A stretch of DNA of 6,842 bases from Nitrospira sp. (GTDB lineage Bacteria; Nitrospirota; Nitrospiria; Nitrospirales; Nitrospiraceae): contig JANYEF010000352.1 in assembly GCA_025363325.1 (NCBI GenBank), positions 1 through 6,842 of the forward strand. The letters are read 5' to 3'. Within the stretch, counting starts at the first letter, position 1. Every line of letters begins with the position of its first letter. The translations under genes were made by a program, and so were the position numbers. This document shows, piece after piece, positions 1 through 4,743 of this stretch. The notes beneath the pieces were generated by a model. The model worked only from the letters and a program-made list of their open reading frames with translations, made no database searches and was not told the DNA's origin.

Positions 1-711
1 CCGTTGCGGGGCACCAAGCATCTTCTGCCCGGAGTCCCACCAGAGATGATCCCCCGTAAAAAGGAAGCGGTTCTTATAGAGAAGGGCCATGCTGCCTGCC
101 GTGTGGCCCGGCACAGGAATGATCTGAAACTGCGGCATGACCTGTATACTGTCATCCCCCTCAATAATCCATTCCGCATCAGGAACCGCTTCGACGTCCG
201 CCTGATGAATCATCCGTTTCGCCCCGAAGTGGGCGGCATACTTCTCTGCATCGGCCACATCGTCTTTATGCGTGAGGAAGATGTAGGCGATGCCGCCCCT
301 TTGTTCGAACGTCTCGACCAGATGCTTGATATACCGAGGCGAATCGACGAGCCAGTTGCCGTCCGGATGTTCGATGAAGAAACTATTCGCACCGAAGGAT
401 TTCTCGGCGTTGAAGCCACAGTATGAGACGCCGCCCTCCAGATGGAGCGGGAAGCTCGCCATGGCGTCCTGCATTCGTAGCTTGTCGCTGTGCTCGGTGC
501 CGATCGACCCGACCGGGCAGGCGAGGAGCGCTTGATAGGCCTGATGCATAGGCCCTTCATCGGTCGGCTGTTGAGTAACTGCGGAGAAACCACCGACATC
601 CTCAAAGCTCGTCGGCGCCAACTGCCGACAGGTATCGCAATTAATACAGGTCGCATCGACGTAAAAGTTGCCGACAACGTTGGAGTCGAGTCGTTTTGTC
701 TGATCAGCCAT
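1..711 (-). CDS. Ferredoxin-metallo-beta-lactamase fold fusion protein, C-terminus cut by window edge
   Basis: Starts at ATG 711 and reads open through 237 codons to the left edge, so the C-terminus is missing. Residues about 14-75 form a small [4Fe-4S] ferredoxin-like domain with C22-x2-C25-x2-C28 and C65 followed by Pro. Residues about 90-237 form an MBL-fold hydrolase domain: THKDDVADAE at 147-156 where HxHxDH is usual, PGHTAGS at 201-207 (H203) and TGDH at 219-222 (D221). Ferredoxin-MBL fusions of this kind are known from cyanobacteria, plants and other bacteria, but I know of no firm substrate. A cytosolic redox-linked hydrolase or oxidoreductase role is inference. I see no signal peptide. 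An AAAGG ribosome site at 719-723 lies 7 nt before the ATG. It is separated from the upstream operon by 186 bp holding a palindromic repeat, so it may be transcribed on its own. The architecture call is firm and the function is not. Confidence 0.88.
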   Translation of the reverse strand, partial: MADQTKRLDSNVVGNFYVDATCINCDTCRQLAPTSFEDVGGFSAVTQQPTDEGPMHQAYQALLACPVGSIGTEHSDKLRMQDAMASFPLHLEGGVSYCGFNAEKSFGANSFFIEHPDGNWLVDSPRYIKHLVETFEQRGGIAYIFLTHKDDVADAEKYAAHFGAKRMIHQADVEAVPDAEWIIEGDDSIQVMPQFQIIPVPGHTAGSMALLYKNRFLFTGDHLWWDSGQKMLGAPQR

Positions 712-739
712 GGCGCAACCTTTATGCGTTGATGCCTAA

Positions 740-861
740 CAGGATGCTCAAAAAGTCTGCCAGCGGCGTTCTCGCATCGCTCAGAGGCTCAACGTACCGA
801 AGCGTACGCCTCGCCTCTTCGCTCGCTGCGGCCTTGCTGAACAGCCTTTTTGAGCATCCTG
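740..861. repeat. Palindromic intergenic repeat, 16 bp perfect inverted ends, probably a dispersed REP/MITE-like element
   Basis: The ends CAGGATGCTCAAAAAG (740-755) and CTTTTTGAGCATCCTG (846-861) are exact reverse complements. The interior is also partly self-complementary: AGAGGC near 783-788 can pair with GCCTCT near 813-818, and CGTAC can pair with GTACG across a short loop at about 793-808. The roughly 122 nt could therefore fold into one long, interrupted hairpin on either strand. It encodes no protein I can support, and no transposase is nearby. It lies between the stop of the glycosylase gene (898) and the start of the ferredoxin-MBL gene (711). From memory, very similar GATGCTCAAAAAG-ended palindromes are scattered between genes in Nitrospira genomes. 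I could not verify copy number here. A role in transcription termination or mRNA stability is possible, but there is no clean U-tract after the stem. Confidence 0.8.
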
Positions 862-897
862 CGTGAGTGCTCTTCTCTTGCCCTGAATGGTTTTCCC

Positions 898-1542
898 TCA
901 ACCTGCTAACGCCTTCTTGGCTTCCTTCGCACGATCGGCCGCCCGCCAAAGATACCAGGCTGCGGCGGTGCGATAGGGTTTCCATCGTTCACCGTACCGG
1001 AGCACCGCTTTGGGCGTCGGCATCGAACGCCGACCATACGCGACACGAAACCCGTTGCGCACGCCGAAATCGTCGACCGGCAGGACATCAGGACGGCCCA
1101 ACTGGAAGATCAGTAGCATCTCGACCGTCCAGCGTCCGACGCCGCGCACGGCGATGAGCCGCTCGACAATGGCCTCGTCGTCAAGCTTCCTGACAATCGC
1201 GCCTGTCGGCACGGTGCCATTGAGCGTTTTGGCAGCCAGATCGCGAAGCGCCGCAACCTTGGCTTGTGAAAAGCCAGCGCCACGAATCGCCTGCTCGTCC
1301 ATCGCGAGCAGATCGCTTGGTTGAGGGAAACGTCCTGTCGGAAACAAGGCCACAAACCGGCGCAAAATGCTCTCCGCCGCCCTCTCGTGCAATTGTTGAT
1401 GGGCAATCGCTCGTGCCAACGACTCAAACGGAGACCGCTTCGATCGGAGAGTCAAGGTGAAGGGACCCACCTCACGGATCAACCGACGCATGACCGGATC
1501 CGTCTTGGACAGATGCCTGGTTTCTGGTGCCTGTCGATCCAT
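898..1542 (-). CDS. alkA: DNA-3-methyladenine glycosylase II family protein (AlkA-like, HhH-GPD), short form
   Basis: 214-residue base-excision repair glycosylase, predicted to cut the N-glycosidic bond of alkylated purines such as 3-methyladenine in cytosolic DNA. The HhH-GPD fold spans about residues 30-205. Visible are AIAHQQL (45-51), typical of the AlkA group, the hairpin LIAVRGVGRWTVEML (129-143) with G134-V-G136, and LPVDDFGVR (154-162). Aligning the last with the VDTHVxR motif of endonuclease III makes D157 the likely catalytic Asp, with D158 next to it. There is no Cys cluster for a [4Fe-4S] centre. It is shorter than E. coli AlkA (282 aa) and appears to lack that protein's N-terminal domain and Ada fusion, like many stand-alone bacterial and archaeal forms. 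ATG 1542 lies 21 nt after the stop of the RidA-family gene, with only a weak purine-rich GGATAGGCGG upstream, so translation may depend on coupling. It looks like the last gene of the efflux-detoxification operon. The family is certain, and the exact lesion range cannot be read from sequence. Confidence 0.9.
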   Translation of the reverse strand: MDRQAPETRHLSKTDPVMRRLIREVGPFTLTLRSKRSPFESLARAIAHQQLHERAAESILRRFVALFPTGRFPQPSDLLAMDEQAIRGAGFSQAKVAALRDLAAKTLNGTVPTGAIVRKLDDEAIVERLIAVRGVGRWTVEMLLIFQLGRPDVLPVDDFGVRNGFRVAYGRRSMPTPKAVLRYGERWKPYRTAAAWYLWRAADRAKEAKKALAG

Positions 1543-1563
1543 CTAAGAACCCGCCGCCTATCC

Positions 1564-1959
1564 CTAAGATTGTTCCTGGAGCAGAATGGCATCGGCCTCG
1601 ATCTCGACCAACATATCTGGATCGATCAGCCGTTGCACTTCCACCATCGTCGTTGCAGGCCTGATAGCCCCGAACACTTCGCCATGCGCCCGACCGATGT
1701 CCTGCCATTGATCAATGTCCACCACGTAGATGCGCGTTCGGACCACATCGGCAAGTGAGGCGCCAGCCTGCTTGAGCGCCTCTTCAATCTTCTTCAACGT
1801 CTGAATCGTCTGTGCATAGGGATCCCCCTTGCCGACCAGGCCAGAGGGAGTCATGGCCGTCGAGCCAGAGACGGAGATTGAGGCACCGACACGGACCGCC
1901 CGCGAATAGCCAAGCTTGCCTTCCCAGGGACCACCAGTGGAAATGTTCTGCCGCCCCAT
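1564..1959 (-). CDS. RidA/YjgF/YER057c/UK114 family protein lacking the RidA catalytic Arg
   Basis: 131-residue small cytosolic protein, the usual family length, expected to form a trimer with active sites at the subunit interfaces. Recognisable blocks are YSRAVRVGASISVSGS (18-33), QTIQTLKKIEEALKQAGASL (50-69), DVVRTRIYVVDI (71-82) and VEVQRLIDPDMLVEIEADA (106-124). Archetypal RidA hydrolyses reactive enamine/imine intermediates such as 2-aminoacrylate and needs Arg105 (E. coli numbering, in PARSCVEVARL). Here the aligned stretch is PATTMVEVQRL, so Thr103 takes that place, while E119 matches RidA Glu120. It is therefore probably not a classical 2-iminobutanoate deaminase and resembles the Arg-less Rid subfamilies, whose reactions are poorly known and often pathway-specific. 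ATG 1959 follows the SDR stop by 10 nt and has a consensus AGGAGG site overlapping that stop. The tight linkage suggests work on the same substrate series as the neighbouring oxidoreductases, which is inference. Confidence 0.9.
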   Translation of the reverse strand: MGRQNISTGGPWEGKLGYSRAVRVGASISVSGSTAMTPSGLVGKGDPYAQTIQTLKKIEEALKQAGASLADVVRTRIYVVDIDQWQDIGRAHGEVFGAIRPATTMVEVQRLIDPDMLVEIEADAILLQEQS

Positions 1960-1965
1960 CCGTTC

Positions 1966-1971
1966 CCTCCT
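1966..1971 (-). promoter_or_regulatory. Consensus ribosome binding site of the RidA-family gene, overlapping the SDR stop codon
   Basis: On the minus strand AGGAGG occupies 1971-1966, 6 nt before ATG 1959, and shares two bases with the TAG stop of the SDR gene (1972-1970). It is the strongest Shine-Dalgarno sequence in the window. It fixes the RidA-family start and implies that ribosomes ending on the SDR can pass directly to the next gene. Confidence 0.8.
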
Positions 1972-2701
1972 ACATCACGATGCCGCCACCGGCGTGAATA
2001 TTTTGGCCCGTCAACCACCGCGCCTCTTCACTGACGACGAACGCCACCACGTCGGCAATATCCTTGGGGAGACCGAGCCGCTTCAACGGCGACATCTGGA
2101 TACCGATCTGGCGAAACTGGTCTGTCATCATACCCGTCTCGGTAAAACCTGGCGAGACCGTATTAACCGTGATGCCTCGAGATGCCAGCTCCTGTGCGAG
2201 GCCCTTTGTATACTGTTCCAGCGCGCCTTTGCTGCCGAGATAGGCCGTCGCACCGGGAAAACTCAAATGGGTTCCATCGGTAGAGATGTTCACGATGCGA
2301 CCGCCCTCTTTGAGCACGTTGGCTGCTTCCTGCATCGCGAAGTAGGGACCCTTGGCGTTCAAGGCGATGATCTGATCGAAATCCGCCTCTGTGGTCTCCA
2401 TGAGGGGCTTGGGCATAAACCGCCCGGCATTGTTGACAAGCATATCGAGTCGGCCGAATTGCTTCACCGTCTCGATCACGAGGCGGCGTGCCTCGGCCAC
2501 CTGGCTCATGTCGGCCTGGACGGCGACGGCTTTGCCACCTTTGGCTTGAATGCCCGTGATTACATAATTGGCTTTCTCCGCACTCGTTCCATAATTCACC
2601 ACCACGATCGCCCCGTCGTCGGCCAATCGCTCCGCGATCGCTCTGCCGATTCCATTGGAAGCCCCGGTCACAATCGCTATTTTCCCGCTCAACGACCCCA
2701 T
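1970..2701 (-). CDS. Classical SDR-family NAD(P)-dependent oxidoreductase (FabG-like)
   Basis: 243 residues from ATG 2701, the usual length for classical short-chain dehydrogenases. It is predicted to be a soluble Rossmann-fold enzyme interconverting an alcohol and a ketone or aldehyde with NAD(P)H. Visible are the nucleotide-binding VTGASNGIG (11-19), the D64 region, NNAG (90-93), N115 of the catalytic tetrad, NISTDG (138-143), YLGSK with Y154 and K158, and the PG motif at 184-185 after NTV. Alignment with FabG places Thr141 where the catalytic Ser normally sits, with Ser140 beside it. A GTG at 2710 would add three residues, but the AAGGAG site at 2710-2715 overlaps it and is ideally spaced for ATG 2701. 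It follows the nitroreductase by 24 nt and precedes the RidA-family gene by 10 nt. The neighbours suggest reduction of reactive carbonyls or quinones, but fatty-acid or sugar substrates cannot be excluded. The family call is certain and the substrate is unknown. Confidence 0.92.
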   Translation of the reverse strand: MGSLSGKIAIVTGASNGIGRAIAERLADDGAIVVVNYGTSAEKANYVITGIQAKGGKAVAVQADMSQVAEARRLVIETVKQFGRLDMLVNNAGRFMPKPLMETTEADFDQIIALNAKGPYFAMQEAANVLKEGGRIVNISTDGTHLSFPGATAYLGSKGALEQYTKGLAQELASRGITVNTVSPGFTETGMMTDQFRQIGIQMSPLKRLGLPKDIADVVAFVVSEEARWLTGQNIHAGGGIVM

Positions 2702-2709
2702 CTGTTTCA

Positions 2710-2715
2710 CTCCTT
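2710..2715 (-). promoter_or_regulatory. Ribosome binding site that sets the SDR start at 2701
   Basis: AAGGAG reads at 2715-2710 on the minus strand, with 8 nt to ATG 2701. The alternative GTG codon at 2710-2708 begins inside this site, so it cannot use it, which supports the shorter 243-residue product. Confidence 0.75.
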
Positions 2716-2725
2716 CATGAGACTG

Positions 2726-3319
2726 TTACCGCAGGGGAGTTCCCCACTGCCCCGAAAACGTCCACTCTGAAATGGGCTGGCGGCTTCGTGGCTGCTGTTC
2801 TCGTTCGCGTAACCGGTCAGGAAGGGCCACGAGGTCGCCCTGATAGCCCACCGCGACCACCGCAACCGGCTCGTAGCCCGACGGGATCTTGAGGTCAGCG
2901 CGCGCCTTCTCCACGTCGAAGCCCGCCATCTGATGCGCCGCGAGTCCGAGCGCGGTCGCTTGGAGCACGAGATTTTCGACCGCCATGCCGGTGTCGTGAA
3001 AGGCATGCCGATTTGGTTTAGCCTCATCCTCAAAGTTCAGGCTCGCCACAGACAGGATCAGGACCGGTGCGCGGTAGGCCCATTTCTGATTGCCTTCGAC
3101 GAGGCAGTTAAATAATCGATCGTAGTCGGTCTTATGCTCTTTTGTAGCGACCAGAAATCGCCAAGGCTGTTCGTTATTCGATGAGGGTGCCCAGCGTGCT
3201 GCCTCGAAGAGGCTCCGCAGCTTCTCCGGCTCAATCGGTCGCTCGTCAAAGGCGCGTGGACTCCATCGCTGACGCAACAGGTCGTGGATCGGGTACTCGG
3301 TATCCGCCGGTTTGTCCAT
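2726..3319 (-). CDS. Nitroreductase-family flavoprotein
   Basis: 197 residues from ATG 3319. Nitroreductase-family enzymes are FMN-dependent, usually dimeric, cytosolic NAD(P)H oxidoreductases that reduce nitro groups, quinones or related electrophiles. The N-terminal RQRWSPRAFDERPI (16-29) carries the Arg/Ser cluster (R18, S20, R22) expected to hold the FMN phosphate. RWAPSSNNEQPWRF (42-55) is the second family signature, and GMAVENLVLQATALGLAAHQ (111-130) is the conserved core helix followed by the flavin-contact region. There is no signal peptide or membrane segment. Reading could continue upstream to a TTG at 3382, but that would overlap the channel gene by about 59 nt. ATG 3319 lies 4 nt after its stop (3324), with AAGGA at 3330-3334, and gives a normal family N-terminus. 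It sits between the pump genes and an SDR gene, consistent with reductive detoxification of compounds the pump also handles, though this link is inferred. No substrate can be assigned. Confidence 0.92.
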   Translation of the reverse strand: MDKPADTEYPIHDLLRQRWSPRAFDERPIEPEKLRSLFEAARWAPSSNNEQPWRFLVATKEHKTDYDRLFNCLVEGNQKWAYRAPVLILSVASLNFEDEAKPNRHAFHDTGMAVENLVLQATALGLAAHQMAGFDVEKARADLKIPSGYEPVAVVAVGYQGDLVALPDRLREREQQPRSRQPISEWTFSGQWGTPLR

Positions 3320-3323
3320 AGCC

Positions 3324-4742
3324 TCACGATCCTTTGCTGCTGTCCTTGGGTCGGTCCATCTCGGGAGACCAGCCACCGCCAAGGGCCTTGTAGAGTTGCA
3401 CGACCGAGACCAGATGCAGGCGGCGCGTGCCTGTCAGAGACAGTTCCGCTTCGAAGAGATTACGCCGCGCCACGAGCACGTCGAGATAGTTCGCCAGCCC
3501 GCCCTTGTACCGGAGTTCGGCCAGCTTGAGTGCCGACTGCAACGCCGTGACCTGTTGCAGTTGTGCCTCGCTCTGTACCCGTGCCGTGCGGACAGCCACC
3601 AACGAGTCTTCCACCTCGCGGAACGCGACGAGGATGCTCTGCTCATACTGCGCAAGTGCCTGCTTGGCTTGCGCCTCGGCCGCCTCCTGCTGAAACCCAA
3701 GCATCTGAGCGTTCAGGAGCGGGCCGATAAATCCGGCTCCCGCCACGCCGTAGGACGCAGGATCGGTAAAGAACTTCGACAACTGCGGACTCGCCGAACC
3801 GAGCAGGCCTGTGAGCGTGATTTTGGGGAACCGATCAGCCTTGGCCGCGCCGATGCGGGCCGTCGCAGCCGCCAGCTGTTGTTCAGACTGAAGCAGATCC
3901 GGCCGCCGTTGCAACAGTTCCGAGGGCAGGCCGGCCGGCACGGCAGGCGGCATCACCTGATCGGTGAGCAACCGGCCCCTGGCCATCGCAAAGGGTTTGC
4001 GACCCATGAGGACGCTGAGTTGATTTTCCGCCTGGACCATATGCCGTTCAAGCTCCGCCATGCGGGCGGCAGCGTTGGCTCTCTCCGCTTCAAACTGATC
4101 CGTATCGAGACGTGACGTCATGCCCTGCTTGAGTCTGGCCTGGGCAATGCGGACCGATTCCTCCCACGATTGCAGCGTCCGCTTGGCGATGTCGAACTGC
4201 GCATCGAACTGGAGGAGATTGAAATAACTCTCCGCCACCCCGCTGACCAGCTGCAAGATGACCGCCCGTCGATTCTCTTCCTTCGAGAGGAGATCGGCGC
4301 GTGCCGCTTCATTCGATCGGCGAATGCGTCCCCAAATGTCGAGCTCCCACGCCAGATTGCCTTGGAGATAATAATTGAAGGGGTTGGCAAACCCCGGAAA
4401 CGCGAAGACGGTCTTGCGTCCGAAAGCCGGTGCGTTGCCCGACGCCGTGAGGCCGGGGAAATAATCGGATCGGGCGATGAAGGCGCGGGCCTGAAACTCC
4501 TCGACCGTCGCGACCGCCTGCTGGAGATCCTTGTTCTCGACCAGTGCGACCTTGATCAACGCCTGAAGCTGTTCATCTTGCAGCAGATCCCACCAGGCCA
4601 TATTCGCGATCGACGGGGTGTCAGGCGGCGCTTCCGCCATCCGAAAGGTCTCAGCTACCTCCGTCTTGGGGCGCTCGTAGTCCGGTCCCATGGCGCATGA
4701 CATGAGAAAACACGAAAGGCCGATCACAACTAGCTTGCGCAT
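3324..4742 (-). CDS. Outer-membrane efflux lipoprotein, NodT/OprM family channel of an RND system
   Basis: 472 residues from ATG 4742. It forms the trimeric outer-membrane and periplasmic exit duct of a tripartite efflux pump. The N-terminus is a lipoprotein signal peptide: positive MRK, a hydrophobic stretch (4-14) and a lipobox L13-M14-S15-C16, followed by the family hallmark GPDYERP (19-25). Cys16 is the predicted lipidated residue. Two outer-membrane efflux repeats follow, about residues 55-240 and 260-455, rich in the long Ala/Gln/Glu helices of the TolC fold. RLDTDQFEAERANAAARMAEL (about 220-240) and its C-terminal counterpart near GLANYLDVLVARRNLFEAEL are typical. The length is normal for OprM-like channels. 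ATG 4742 is 1 nt after the pump stop codon and has GGAGGA at 4754-4759. A GTG at 4808 would overlap the pump gene and put extra residues ahead of the signal peptide, so I rejected it. Pump and channel are thus probably translationally coupled. Confidence 0.95.
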   Translation of the reverse strand: MRKLVVIGLSCFLMSCAMGPDYERPKTEVAETFRMAEAPPDTPSIANMAWWDLLQDEQLQALIKVALVENKDLQQAVATVEEFQARAFIARSDYFPGLTASGNAPAFGRKTVFAFPGFANPFNYYLQGNLAWELDIWGRIRRSNEAARADLLSKEENRRAVILQLVSGVAESYFNLLQFDAQFDIAKRTLQSWEESVRIAQARLKQGMTSRLDTDQFEAERANAAARMAELERHMVQAENQLSVLMGRKPFAMARGRLLTDQVMPPAVPAGLPSELLQRRPDLLQSEQQLAAATARIGAAKADRFPKITLTGLLGSASPQLSKFFTDPASYGVAGAGFIGPLLNAQMLGFQQEAAEAQAKQALAQYEQSILVAFREVEDSLVAVRTARVQSEAQLQQVTALQSALKLAELRYKGGLANYLDVLVARRNLFEAELSLTGTRRLHLVSVVQLYKALGGGWSPEMDRPKDSSKGS

Positions 4743-4743
4743 G

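Noticed and set aside
4..426. Plus-strand open frame at the left edge
   Set aside because: It is a shadow of the ferredoxin-MBL gene, which carries intact Cys and metal motifs in the minus frame.
725..757. Possible sigma-70 promoter for the ferredoxin-MBL gene (TTGAGC and CATAAA on the minus strand)
   Set aside because: The match to the -10 box is poor and the spacing is 19 nt. The TTGAGC comes from the end of the repeat itself, so I do not call it.
740..861. Palindrome as a rho-independent terminator of the operon
   Set aside because: The stem is very long and interrupted, and no run of U follows the 3' arm on the minus strand. A REP/MITE-like repeat explains the structure better, though an effect on termination is not excluded.
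722..985. 87-codon minus-strand frame crossing the palindromic repeat
   Set aside because: Most of it is repeat sequence and the rest overlaps the glycosylase gene in another frame. It has no domain and no supporting start signal.
1916..2770. 284-codon open frame on the plus strand
   Set aside because: It is antisense to the SDR gene, whose motifs and ribosome sites are clear. The plus-strand product shows no family signature.
3320..3382. Upstream TTG start for the nitroreductase
   Set aside because: It would overlap the channel gene and add 21 residues outside the family fold. ATG 3319 is well placed after the preceding stop.
3312..4115. 267-codon open frame on the plus strand
   Set aside because: It lies wholly antisense to the nitroreductase start and the efflux channel gene, has no recognisable domain, and is explained by codon bias of the GC-rich minus-strand gene.
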